In this document: positions 53,266 through 61,736 of the stretch, in pieces | How the letters are laid out: the number at the start of each line of letters is the position of its first letter | Numbering within the stretch: the stretch's first letter is position 1 | Made by a program: the position numbers and the translations under genes | Notes under the pieces: model-generated | Databases searched by the model: none | What the model saw: only the letters and a program-made list of their open reading frames with translations | Told to the model about the DNA's origin: nothing | Assembly (NCBI RefSeq): GCF_002197845.1 | Contig: NZ_NIDE01000014.1 | Coordinates: forward strand, 1,054,001-1,118,000 | DNA from: Fimbriiglobus ruber | GTDB taxonomy: Bacteria > Planctomycetota > Planctomycetia > Gemmatales > Gemmataceae | Length of the DNA: 64,000 nt | Direction of reading: 5' to 3'

Positions 53266-54534
53266 TCACTCGTCTTTGATAGTCATAAGCTCATCGAGGA
53301 GTTCCTGGTCGTTGTTGCTGATGCGGAGGATGTGCTGTTGATCCTCTTTGGACAAGGTGCTGCCGTGTTGTAGCAGGATACGGAGCGTGCCCAACTGCCA
53401 ACTGTGAATTGCGTATCCTACCGCGTTGAATTCGTAGAAGGTCTCGTTGGCGGCATCAGGATTGCGCGCCAGTGCCTGACGCGTCCCTTCCTCGTCGCCG
53501 CAGGCCACGTAGCAACACAGGTGCGCATTGGCCCCGTGGTCGATCAAGTACTGAATCAGTTCGTCGCCGCATTCCTGCGACGTGCGGTGCAGTGCCGCTG
53601 TGCCAACGGCATCAGACCGATTGACATCGGCCCCGCGCTCGACCAGGAGCTTGATCGCCGCGAAGCGGTTGTTGCGGGCGGCGTGGAACAGGGCGGTTCT
53701 CCCCCGATCGTCTGGATTGTCAATCAGACTGCCGTCCCGATCAAGGAGGGCCTCGATCAGGCCGGTCCGCCCCATCGCTGCGGTCTGGAACAGATCGACC
53801 TGTGCGTTGCGGTCGAGCAGTAGTTGAATGATCGCTTCGGCTGGTTCGGACTTCCACGGCCCGGCGTGACTGGCTCCCATTAGAGCGGTCCCGCCACGGA
53901 TATCGAGCGCGTTCACGTCGGAATGGTAGCGGAGGAGAACTTCGACGACATCGAAGTACCCCGCCATCGCCGCATAGTGCAAAGCGGTCATGCCGTTCCG
54001 GGTTGTGGCCCGTGCCAAATCAGGATTTCGCTTCAGCAGAATGTCGGCATCGGTCGCCTTTCCGAGATAGGCGCAGGCGAAAATATCGACCACGGCTCCG
54101 TGCTCCAGCAGAAAGTCGATTGCCCGCCGGTTGCGATAAAGCGCCGCGGTGTAAAGCGGCGGAAGACGCGACTCGTCCAACTGATTGACCGATTCCGGGT
54201 CTTGAGCGACCGCCGCGTGCATGGCCTGCACGTCGTCCTTGGCCGCCAGCTCGTGCATGTTCGTTGCCGGCTGCGAAAGCGACTCGACGTGCTTCTTCAG
54301 TTTCGGCCAACTGTCAAAGCCCAACTCCCGCGCAATCACGAGTTGTGCATCCGCGAGGGCAACACCGACAGCTGCGATTTCGGCCTGCGTTAGCCCGGAA
54401 AAGCGCGGATGAGTTTGTCCGATCCGGTGGATGGCGTTTGGATCGCCTTCTCGGCAGGCCCGGCGGAGGTTTTTGGCCCGGTTTCGCAACTGGCGCAGAT
54501 TGACGTCGGGGGGAAGCTGGCGGGAGTGGGACAT
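53266..54534 (-). CDS. Ankyrin-repeat protein
   Basis: A 422-residue soluble protein. The first 95 residues are a helical leader (LRQLRNRAKNLRRACREGDP, then GFDSWPKLKKHVESL) typical of bacterial ankyrin proteins. Then come about eight ankyrin units, such as LPPLYTAALYRNRRAIDFLL, GMTALHYAAMAGYFDVVEVL, GRTALFHAARNNRFAAIKLL and GTAALHRTSQECGDELIQYL. AAGGAG before the ATG fixes the start. Protein binding is assumed; the partner is unknown. Confidence 0.9.
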   Translation of the reverse strand: MSHSRQLPPDVNLRQLRNRAKNLRRACREGDPNAIHRIGQTHPRFSGLTQAEIAAVGVALADAQLVIARELGFDSWPKLKKHVESLSQPATNMHELAAKDDVQAMHAAVAQDPESVNQLDESRLPPLYTAALYRNRRAIDFLLEHGAVVDIFACAYLGKATDADILLKRNPDLARATTRNGMTALHYAAMAGYFDVVEVLLRYHSDVNALDIRGGTALMGASHAGPWKSEPAEAIIQLLLDRNAQVDLFQTAAMGRTGLIEALLDRDGSLIDNPDDRGRTALFHAARNNRFAAIKLLVERGADVNRSDAVGTAALHRTSQECGDELIQYLIDHGANAHLCCYVACGDEEGTRQALARNPDAANETFYEFNAVGYAIHSWQLGTLRILLQHGSTLSKEDQQHILRISNNDQELLDELMTIKDE

Positions 54535-54718
54535 GACGAACTCCTTTCAAAGTTGCCCGGTGTCCGCACATCAGGCTGAAAGAAGTTCGTTTGACGCAGA
54601 TTGTAAGCGAAGGTGGCCTCAGGCCTTTCCGCGGACCGGCAGCGTCCAGAACGCTCTAGCCGATATTACGCGAATCTCGTTGTTTGTTCAACGGCCCGGG
54701 CAGGCGATTGTCACGCCC

Positions 54719-56244
54719 CATTAGAAATGTCCGGGGTTTGGCCCCAATAGAAATGTCCTCCCCCCGGGACATATTTCCACTCATCATAGACGTTTTCGCC
54801 AAGGATGATTTGGAGCTGGACGGTACGATCGCTTCGGGTTATCTACCTCCTCGCCGCCGGAAGGATAGGGCTCCGCAGGAGTGCGACCCGAGCGTCCGGC
54901 AGTCGGCTGCATGCCCGCGGGACGGGAGTCCTTGACCGGCTCCCGTCCCGTCGTCTCCGCACTGGCATCGGCCGCTGATGCGCTAAACTCCGGGGGTTTG
55001 GGGGCAGAGCCCCCAAGGCTGCCCCCCACGGTGATCTCCTGGTACGGCAAATGACGCTTCCCGAACCGAATGTGCAGCGTCCCATCCAGTCTCTGCTCAA
55101 TCACCACCCGGCCGCCACGCTCTCCCGGGTACGCTGGCGGCAACAATTGGTAGAACGTATTCGCGAAACGCACCACGTAGTCGTTGCTCACCACCCGCTC
55201 GCTCTGAATCGACAGGATCGACGCCAGCTTGTGATCTCGACCCAACGGTCGATGGGCATCGTTTGGCTGACGCGCCGGCTTGGCGAACCGCTTGTTGTGG
55301 TCGGGAAGGAGTTTCGCCAACAACGCGTTGGCGTCCTCGCAGGTCGTGACCTTGGCCAACCGCAGTTCCTTGACCCACCGATCCTGAGCCGTGCCAAACG
55401 AACGCTCGACACGTCCCTTCGCCTGGGGACTGTGCGCCCGAATCAACTCTATGGCCAGTTCGCCGAGCGCTCGGCCAAACTGCGTTTGCGCGTCGGGATC
55501 GGCGAGCGGACGTCCCTTCTCGTGCGGCTCGAAGATGCTGTGTCGATCCGTGTAAACCGCCAGCGGTCGGCCGTATTTCCGCAGCCAGACCCCCAACAAA
55601 TCCAGGTGCGATTCCACGCTCCCATGCCGGTAAAACTTCGCTTCGACGCGGCTGGTGGCGTCATCGATCATGGTGATCAGAACGATCGTCTCGCCGCGAC
55701 CCTCCAGCCACTCATGCACCGAGGCGTCCATCTGCACCAACTCGCCCAAACAAGCCCGTCGCGGCCGACGACTGCGATGCGGGTCACGGCGACGTTGGCG
55801 TTCCCACAAGCCCTCGGCCAGCAACCAGCGACGCAGCGTTTCGACGCCCACCTTCAACCCTTCTTCCGCCAACTTCTCGCACGCGAAGGTGGGGCCGAAG
55901 TCGCGGTAACGCTGGCGGTACGCCGCCAGCACCTGCGTTCGCAGCTTGGCTTCCAGGCAGCGATTCGACGGCTGACCTCGAAGGCCATGCACCAGGGCGC
56001 TGTCACCCTGGGTCTTCAGTTTGCCCTTCAGTCGCCGGACCTGACGCGCGCTCAACTTCAACAAACCAGCGGCTTCCGTAACCGTCCGATCTCCCGATAC
56101 CACCGCCTTCAGAATCGCCAAAACGTCACGCTCGCGCTGACTCATGGCTAGAATGCCCCAATCTTGTAGCTCGGTAGACATACGTCCTCCTTGGCATGAA
56201 CAAGGAGGACATTTCTAACGAGTTAAGGCCGGACATTTCTAATG
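54719..56244 (-). mobile_element. Insertion sequence with rve-type transposase and doubled end motifs
   Basis: The outer ends are CATTAGAAATGTCCGG at 54719-54734 and its complement at 56229-56244. Each end carries a second AGAAATGTCC copy about 25 bases inside (54749 and 56207), as in elements whose transposase binds repeated sites. One transposase gene fills the middle. The flanks share ACGGCCCGGGCAGGCGAT, near 54691 on the left and 56254 on the right, though not directly at the ends. The element looks intact. Confidence 0.85.
54784..56181 (-). CDS. Transposase with helix-turn-helix and integrase (rve) core, ISNCY-like
   Basis: A 465-residue transposase. The N-terminal helix-turn-helix is TVTEAAGLLKLSARQVRRLK. 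The RNase H-like core shows LVQMDASVHEWLEG (first Asp), AVYTDRHSIFEPHEKG (second Asp) and QAKGRVERSFGTAQDRW (Glu). A basic C-terminal domain follows (VVSNDYVVRFANTFYQLLPP), then a low-complexity tail. AAGGAGG lies 5 bases before the ATG at 56181. This layout is that of the mixed ISNCY group; assignment is by feature, not by search. Confidence 0.88.
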   Translation of the reverse strand: MSTELQDWGILAMSQRERDVLAILKAVVSGDRTVTEAAGLLKLSARQVRRLKGKLKTQGDSALVHGLRGQPSNRCLEAKLRTQVLAAYRQRYRDFGPTFACEKLAEEGLKVGVETLRRWLLAEGLWERQRRRDPHRSRRPRRACLGELVQMDASVHEWLEGRGETIVLITMIDDATSRVEAKFYRHGSVESHLDLLGVWLRKYGRPLAVYTDRHSIFEPHEKGRPLADPDAQTQFGRALGELAIELIRAHSPQAKGRVERSFGTAQDRWVKELRLAKVTTCEDANALLAKLLPDHNKRFAKPARQPNDAHRPLGRDHKLASILSIQSERVVSNDYVVRFANTFYQLLPPAYPGERGGRVVIEQRLDGTLHIRFGKRHLPYQEITVGGSLGGSAPKPPEFSASAADASAETTGREPVKDSRPAGMQPTAGRSGRTPAEPYPSGGEEVDNPKRSYRPAPNHPWRKRL

Positions 56245-56405
56245 TGTTTCAACACGGCCCGGGCAGGCGATGCAGGCGATGGGCCTGGACGGCAACCTCA
56301 TAATCGTCCGAGGCAATGCTTGGGAAGTGAACGCATGCCTATTCTGGGAAAGGCTTTCCGCCATCCAGCCGCCGACGCAAGTGGCATTCCCAATCTTGGA
56401 CGCCA

Positions 56406-56441
56406 GCGATAAAAAATTCGATAGCCGTCTTGTCGCCCCGA
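56406..56441. repeat. Dispersed repeat copy 1 (AAAAAATTCGATAGCCGTC type)
   Basis: GCGATAAAAAATTCGATAGC then CGTCTTGTCGCCCCGA. It is near-identical to copy 2 at 57322 and related to copy 3 at 59434. The surrounding gap 56245-56498 has no gene. Confidence 0.6.
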
Positions 56442-56498
56442 CTGTTTTCCAAAACCAGCCCTTTGGCGTGGTCGCCGAAGGGCTTTCTCATTGAGGGA

Positions 56499-57085
56499 TT
56501 ATGGTCGTGAGGTTTCGGGAAATGTGACCCCGGAATAGACATCACCGAGTGCAATTCGCGCCGGGATACTGGTGAATGCCAGCGTGTCGGTCAACTCGAC
56601 GAACGAGACTAACGCCCACGAGCCATCCGCCTGTCGCACGTACCGTTCGCACACCGCTTCGTCCTGAGCCACCAGCACGTATTCGATCAGAGTTGGGATT
56701 TTTTGATAGTTGCGAAATTTGGCCCCGCGATCAGACTCTTCCGTGGACGGAGACAATACCTCGATAATCGCCGTTGGGTTGGTCAGACTGTCCTCGTCCA
56801 GTGGATCGAACTTGCCTTCCCCGCAAAGAACAACGATGTCCGGGTATGTGTAGAGTTCAGTCGCTTCGACCTTGACCCGTTGATCGCTGGAATAGGTCCG
56901 GCAGGGCCCACCTTTGAGCCGCGCGAACAACTCACCTATCAGGTTTTCTTTTACGCGGTTGTGAGCGGGCTGGCTCCCGCCATGGCGAACATTTCGCCCC
57001 GGAAGAATTCGCTTTTGAACTCGGCGCGTCGCTCGATTTCCAGATATTCACTGGGAGTTAACTTTCGCTTCGGAACCGCGCTCAT
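56499..57085 (-). pseudogene. Uma2-family endonuclease-like gene, frameshifted
   Basis: The first frame starts MSAVPKRKLTPSEYLEIERR and ends MFAMAGASPLTTA at a stop. The rest continues in another frame as AHNRVKENLIGELFARLKGG, then TYPDIVVLCGEGKF and AIIEVLSPSTEESDRGAKFR. PDIVV and EVLSPST are the PD-(D/E)xK-like nuclease motifs of Uma2/DUF820 proteins. One extra C in AGCCCGCTCAC would join both halves into a normal protein of about 195 residues. Uma2 proteins are abundant in planctomycetes; their substrate is unknown. Confidence 0.85.
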
Positions 57086-57482
57086 GACAAGACTCCTTCG
57101 CGAGACGAAGTCGACCGCCGGGATTGCGTGCCGTGCAAACGCGATCCGACCGAGGTTATTTTACATGGGTACACGGTCGACACCGAGTGATGGAGTTGCG
57201 CGAATCCGCGCGGCGGACAGTCCCGAAGCGGCGAGTGGCGAGCTTCGCCACTTTGCTTACTCGCTATCCGGTTCCCGGATGAGAAACCGCCGCAGCCCGG
57301 CTTCCCAACCACGGACCCCCGGCGATAAAAAGTTCAATAGCCGTCCTGTCGTCCCGATCGCAGCGGGATGAATTGAACTCGCTATTTCCATGATGCGAAT
57401 CTCGCATGGTCCACTATCTCAGTCAATCGTTAACGCAAGAAATGGTCGTCGCCGTTATTTGTATCGGGCACGATATTTAATA
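57086..57482. other. Non-coding region containing repeat copy 2
   Basis: About 400 bases. The segment 57322-57357 (GCGATAAAAAGTTCAATAGC, then CGTCCTGTCGTCCCGA) matches copy 1 at 30 or more of 36 positions. The rest shows no gene; it becomes AT-rich near 57440-57480, just past the lipoprotein stop. Confidence 0.55.
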
Positions 57483-57902
57483 TTATTTAGTTAGTTCGAA
57501 AGCGGGCAGGTTGTTGATTTCCGTTTTGATCGAGGCACTCAACAAGGGACGTTTCGGGTCGGCGTAGCGGCCCTTGAGTTTGTCTGCCCCATGCTGGGGT
57601 CGGCCCTTGCTCTGGCCGGTGACCGGCTTCCATTCGATCACGATATCGTACTCGCCGGGAGGTGCGCCCTTGCCCAAGGAGCCGCAGACGATCTCAAATG
57701 ACCCGTCGTCCTGCACGACGCCCATAATCATGTGTTCGTTCATGGGGTCGCCCCCTTGGCGGTGAAAGAAGATGGTAGCACCCGATGCCGGGGCGCCGTT
57801 GTACATCACCTTGCCCGAAACCGGATAGAGGGTGTTCTTGCTGCCACACGAGGCGCAAGCCAGTGACAGCACCGCCGTCAGGAAGAAATTAACCTTCTTC
57901 AC
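57483..57902 (-). CDS. Small lipoprotein paired with the pseudopilin, GTG start
   Basis: A 139-residue lipoprotein. The GTG at 57902 (protein VKKVNFFLTAVLSLACASCG) is preferred because GAGGA lies just upstream; an ATG 5 codons earlier lacks a Shine-Dalgarno. A lipid-linked Cys is probably one of the two in LACASC. The body has LYPVSGKVMYNGAPASGATI and GAPPGEYDIVIEWKPV, like the lipoproteins at 37568 and 43453. It follows the pseudopilin gene by 116 bases. Confidence 0.83.
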   Translation of the reverse strand: MKKVNFFLTAVLSLACASCGSKNTLYPVSGKVMYNGAPASGATIFFHRQGGDPMNEHMIMGVVQDDGSFEIVCGSLGKGAPPGEYDIVIEWKPVTGQSKGRPQHGADKLKGRYADPKRPLLSASIKTEINNLPAFELTK

Positions 57903-58018
57903 ACCAGGATTCCTCATAAAACGATTTGTGTATTCAACCTCGGGCCGGACCCGATGGCCGGCCCGAAGGCGTCGTACTGACATCCTCATCGACGTATTGA
58001 ATCAGTAATCGAACGAGA

Positions 58019-59047
58019 TCACTTCGCCCCGGCCCGACTGAGCAAGGCCCCCATCTGGTTAATGGTCAGCCCGTTCTTTACGAATCGCACCGAGCCGTCA
58101 CCGAAGAGGACGTTACTTCCTCCCGTGTGGAAGGCGAAGATTTCGCTGTCATTGCTGCACCCATTTGCGCACGAGTAGGGTGCGGGTGGGATACCGAGGA
58201 AGCCACCGCCGGCGGCGATCCCGGACCCGCTGGGGTCGGCACCATTTGTGGCGTTGTAGTTGAGCGGATCGGCCCACCCCCCGCCACCCTGTGGGGCAGG
58301 TCCGTTCGGGCCGGCGGTGTAACTGCCCGCCGACGTCACCAGCCCCTTGCTCCCGTACCAGCCCGGCCGCCCCGCGTCCTCAACGATCATGATCGTGTTC
58401 GACGTGCCGTCCGTAATGGCGGTGACGCGCACGGGGCCATCGGGGGGCTGACAGATGATGGACGCGCCGGCGTTGATGCTGATCCCGGGAACGCCTACGT
58501 CCAGTCCCGCGTCGGGGCAGTAGTCGGTACGCCCAAATGTGAGGCCGGAAGGGTACGTCACACTGACTCCGAAATTGCCGAAGCTTCTTCCCAACTCTGC
58601 CGAGTAATCCACCGCGGGCTGACCCGGAGACGACGGACACAGAAACGATTTTATGGCCGTCGAATAGGCCGGGTTATTAGGCGGCATATTCACCGGATTG
58701 AGGGCCGCCTTGGTGGTGTCGATTTGCTGGCAGACGTTGTTTTGCTCCATATAAGGTAGTATCAGGACGAACGCCGAAACGCCGTAGGTGCCCGTACCGC
58801 TCGGGGCCGCCGGGTCGGCGGCGGGCAAGAGTTTGTAGGCGGTGGGAAAGCTGCCGTTGACACCTTCGTAGTTGAACAGGGCCAAGCCGATCTGCTTCAG
58901 GTTGTTTCCGCAGCTCATCCGGGCCGCCGCTTCCCGGACCTTCTGCACGGCGGGCAGCAACAACCCGATCAGGATCGCGATGATTGCGATGACGACCAGG
59001 AGTTCGATCAGCGTGAAGCCAATCCGAAGTGAACTTGTCTTGTGCAT
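58019..59047 (-). CDS. DUF1559-type pseudopilin-like protein
   Basis: A 342-residue protein: [20 protein letters not shown] signal, then [20 protein letters not shown] and [17 protein letters not shown]. The H-X-DG end is [20 protein letters not shown]. It has the same order as the other two long paralogues and the same kind of downstream lipoprotein gene. A 16-bp palindrome lies 55 bases upstream of its ATG. Confidence 0.92.
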   Translation of the reverse strand: MHKTSSLRIGFTLIELLVVIAIIAILIGLLLPAVQKVREAAARMSCGNNLKQIGLALFNYEGVNGSFPTAYKLLPAADPAAPSGTGTYGVSAFVLILPYMEQNNVCQQIDTTKAALNPVNMPPNNPAYSTAIKSFLCPSSPGQPAVDYSAELGRSFGNFGVSVTYPSGLTFGRTDYCPDAGLDVGVPGISINAGASIICQPPDGPVRVTAITDGTSNTIMIVEDAGRPGWYGSKGLVTSAGSYTAGPNGPAPQGGGGWADPLNYNATNGADPSGSGIAAGGGFLGIPPAPYSCANGCSNDSEIFAFHTGGSNVLFGDGSVRFVKNGLTINQMGALLSRAGAK

Positions 59048-59669
59048 TCCAAACTCTTGACGAATGAAGTAGCTGAGGCGTACCTTTTAGGTTAGCGTAA
59101 ACTAATCGAGTTATTAGTCAAGGCTAATAACTCGATTAGCCCCATCACTGTCAGAAATCTTGGACGGAAAATGGTAGCGACCTGCTGCGCGTGACGCCTT
59201 TCGTCAGATCGATCGCAAACTCCGAATCTGCTGAGACTTCTGCCTCGGATTATGTCGGAGAGAAGTCGTCGAATGCCCCCTTCTAACCCCGGACAGAAAA
59301 AGTTCATGCTCGTGAGGCGGCAGAGGTGGAAGGGCGTAAACATCCCGTCGCAATGGCCGCCCCCCCCGCGACGAGCGCGGGAGTGAACATTCCGCCGAAA
59401 TGGCACTCATCGCATCTCTGCCGCCTCACGAGCCAAAAGTTCACTAGCCGTCCCATCATCACGAAACGAGAAGAGGCTGTTCACCAAAGAAGCATGGTGA
59501 ATGTCCGCTTTTGCTCTTGTTACGCGATCAGATTCTCGCGTGAGGCTTCAGCGATCGAGCCCCACATATCAGGAACGCTTCGGTGGGTCGGGCGAAGCCC
59601 GCGGGCTGGCAACCGCGACCAGTCGGAACTTCCGCTTGAAATATTCCAAAATAGGAATATAATCTCCAC
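59048..59669. other. Intergenic region rich in inverted and dispersed repeats
   Basis: About 620 bases between divergent genes. It holds a 16-bp palindrome (59102-59139), an inverted pair CTCGTGAGGCGGCAGAG (from about 59309) and CTCTGCCGCCTCACGAG (about 59415), and repeat copy 3 (AAAAGTTCACTAGCCGTCCC at 59434). No gene is recognised. The promoters of the pseudopilin and ArsR genes should lie here. Confidence 0.6.
59102..59139. promoter_or_regulatory. Perfect 16-bp palindrome upstream of the third pseudopilin gene
   Basis: CTAATCGAGTTATTAG, a 6-base gap and its exact complement. AT-rich for this genome. It could be an operator or a hairpin in the 5' leader of the pseudopilin transcript. Confidence 0.55.
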
Positions 59670-60020
59670 ATGCCACGCGTCCCTGCCACGTCCGACGTCT
59701 ACAACGCCATCGCCGACCCGCGACGGCGACAGATCATCGACCTCCTTTCCCGGCAACGCGGACTCGCCGTGGGGGCGATCGTCCTGGCGCTGGGGCTCGC
59801 GCAACCGGCCGTTTCGAAGCACCTGGGCGTCCTCCGGGAGGCCGGCATCGTGACCGTCAAGAAACTCGGCCAGAGCCGCGTGTACGACCTGAATCTTGAC
59901 CAGTTGCGGACCATTCAGGATTGGGTCCGAACGCTCGAACAGCACTGGGAAGGCCAGCTCGACCGCATCCGCGCCCGGGCCGAGCAGCGCGCCTCCCGTC
60001 CCTCCAGTACGCCCGAGTGA
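59670..60020 (+). CDS. ArsR-family transcriptional regulator
   Basis: A 116-residue winged-helix repressor: VYNAIADPRRRQIIDLLSRQ, then GLAQPAVSKHLGVLREAGIV and GQSRVYDLNLDQL. No metal-binding Cys cluster is seen, so it belongs to the non-metal group that often controls SRPBCC (AHSA1) genes. Such an SRPBCC gene follows 23 bases downstream. AT-rich sequence with AGGAATATAATC upstream could hold its promoter. Confidence 0.92.
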   Translation: MPRVPATSDVYNAIADPRRRQIIDLLSRQRGLAVGAIVLALGLAQPAVSKHLGVLREAGIVTVKKLGQSRVYDLNLDQLRTIQDWVRTLEQHWEGQLDRIRARAEQRASRPSSTPE

Positions 60021-60043
60021 GCAACCCTCACGAAAGGAACCTC

Positions 60044-60502
60044 ATGACCACCGGTACTTCGAGCCCGCAGCCGATCGAAACCCTCGAGATCCTCAAGGCG
60101 ATCGACATCGCCGCGCCGATCGACATCGCCTTCGAGGCGGTCCTCGAAGAATTCGGCCCGGAAGCGCAAATGATGGACGGGACCGCCATGCCCTTCAAGC
60201 TGGAAGCCTGGCCGGGCGGGCGATGGTTTCGCGATCTGGGAAACAATTCGGGGCACCTGTGGGGGCACGTCCAGGTGATCAAGCCGCCGACTTTGCTCGA
60301 GATTTGCGGGCCGATGATGATGTCCTACCCCGCAATGAACCATCTCCAATATCGCCTGGTCGCCCAGGGGAGCGGCACCCGCCTGACCTTCTCGCACCGC
60401 GGCGTGGGCTCGATTACACCCCAGCACCGCGAAGGCATGCCCAAGGGGTGGGGGCACTGGATCGACAAGGTTCGCGACCGCGCCGAACGGAAGGCGAAGT
60501 AG
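60044..60502 (+). CDS. SRPBCC (AHSA1-like) domain protein
   Basis: A 152-residue START-like domain protein beginning MTTGTSSPQPIETLEILKAI. IAAPIDIAFEAVLEEFG and LEAWPGGRWFRDLGNNSGHL are the usual first strands, and GSGTRLTFSHRGVG closes the cavity. AAAGGAA lies before the ATG. These proteins bind small hydrophobic ligands. It is coupled with the ArsR gene upstream and a DUF899 gene downstream. Confidence 0.88.
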   Translation: MTTGTSSPQPIETLEILKAIDIAAPIDIAFEAVLEEFGPEAQMMDGTAMPFKLEAWPGGRWFRDLGNNSGHLWGHVQVIKPPTLLEICGPMMMSYPAMNHLQYRLVAQGSGTRLTFSHRGVGSITPQHREGMPKGWGHWIDKVRDRAERKAK

Positions 60503-60561
60503 CAAAAAAGTGGCGGCCGTGCGCTCGCATCAATCAACACTTTTATAAGGATACGTCTTTC

Positions 60562-61329
60562 ATGAATCCCGCCGCTATGCTCGATCACGAGGTGGTTTCA
60601 AAAGAACAATGGCTACGGGCCCACGGCGATTTCTTGGCCGAAGAAAAGGAGCTAACGAGGCGGAGTGACGAACTCAGTCGCCGGCGTCGCGAGCTTCCCT
60701 GGACTCGTGTCGAGAAGGATTATGTCTTTACGGGCCCGCAGGGCACCGCGAGCCTTGCGGACCTCTTCGACGGGCGGAGCCAACTCGCTACGTATCACTT
60801 CATGTTCGGCCCCGATTGGGTTGAAGGTTGCCCGAGCTGCTCGTTCGTCACGGATCACCTGGACGGGGTGATCGACCATCTCAAGGCCCGGGACGTCACG
60901 CTGGTACTCGTCTCCCGCGCGCCGCAAGAAAAGCTCGCGGTATTCAAGAAGTGGATGGGCTGGCGGACGCCGTGGTTCTCGTCCGGCGGCTGCGAATTCA
61001 ACCAGGATTTCGCCGTGTCGTTCAGCGCGGCGGAAGTCGCCGGCGGCGCGAAGGCGTACAACTTCGGCACCATTGCCCCCTACGGCGAAGAGAATCCGGG
61101 GCTCAGCTTCTTCTACAAAGACCCGGGCGGCGCGATCCTTCACACCTATTCGACGTACACCCGCGGCCTGGAGGTGCTGTTGGGCGCCTACGCGGTCCTT
61201 GACCGGGCGCCGAAAGGACGCGACGAAGCGAACCTGCCCTGGCCGATGGCTTGGGTGCGCTATCACGACAAGTACGAGCCGACGACGCAAGGGGCTGAAT
61301 CATGCTGCCACAACAAGACCAGCCAGTGA
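60562..61329 (+). CDS. DUF899 thioredoxin-like protein
   Basis: A 255-residue cytoplasmic protein. RSDELSRRRRELPWTRVEKD and LATYHFMFGPDWVEGCPSCS are the DUF899 marks; CPSC is the redox pair of a thioredoxin-like fold. Later parts are GWRTPWFSSGGCEFNQDF and GLSFFYKDPGGAILHTYSTY. The tail ends SCCHNKTSQ, with extra Cys and His. It is the third gene of the ArsR operon and its end overlaps the next gene by 28 bases. Function of the family is not known. Confidence 0.88.
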   Translation: MNPAAMLDHEVVSKEQWLRAHGDFLAEEKELTRRSDELSRRRRELPWTRVEKDYVFTGPQGTASLADLFDGRSQLATYHFMFGPDWVEGCPSCSFVTDHLDGVIDHLKARDVTLVLVSRAPQEKLAVFKKWMGWRTPWFSSGGCEFNQDFAVSFSAAEVAGGAKAYNFGTIAPYGEENPGLSFFYKDPGGAILHTYSTYTRGLEVLLGAYAVLDRAPKGRDEANLPWPMAWVRYHDKYEPTTQGAESCCHNKTSQ

Positions 61330-61592
61330 CCGACCGATGCTGCCACGGCGGCGCTTCGCAGTCGTCGGCTCCGACGCGGCGGGGCTGGGAGGTGGCGGCC
61401 GGCGTGGTGTCGATCGGCGTGTGGGCGTTCCTGCCCAAGTGCCCGATTTGCCTGGCGGCGCACCTGGCCCTTTGGACCGGCCTGGGACTTTCGTTAACGG
61501 AGGCGACGTACCTCCGCTGGGCGCTATTGATCTTGAGCGGCGTCTTGCTGCTCGGGATCGTTGCGAGACGAATAGTGCGGCGAGAGCGTTAG
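61302..61592 (+). CDS. Small membrane protein with CPIC motif
   Basis: A 96-residue protein: an N-terminal Cys/His cluster (TDRCCHGG), then two membrane helices, VAAGVVSIGVWAFLPKCPIC and ALLILSGVLLLGIVARRIVR. The CPIC in the first helix end suggests metal binding or redox exchange, as in MerC/MerT-like proteins, but length and order differ. It overlaps the DUF899 gene and ends inside a hairpin, so it is the last gene of the operon. Confidence 0.7.
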   Translation: MLPQQDQPVTDRCCHGGASQSSAPTRRGWEVAAGVVSIGVWAFLPKCPICLAAHLALWTGLGLSLTEATYLRWALLILSGVLLLGIVARRIVRRER

Positions 61593-61640
61593 CCAGGACA
61601 CATCGGTCGATCAAACCGATGCGTCCTGGCTAACGCTCTC
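61582..61640 (+). terminator. 25-bp hairpin ending the ArsR operon
   Basis: GAGAGCGTTAGCCAGGACAC... pairs with ...GTCCTGGCTAACGCTCTC over 25 bases with one mismatch and a 9-base loop. It covers the stop codon of the last gene. It may also be a mobile palindromic repeat, as its size exceeds a simple terminator. Confidence 0.7.
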
Positions 61641-61736
61641 AGACGGGCAACACATCGCTGTGCCAGGCGGACGTGCGTCAGTCCGATAAAAATTTGCTGT
61701 CGTCTATCCGCCGCCGCAAGTCGACGGCCTAACCTA

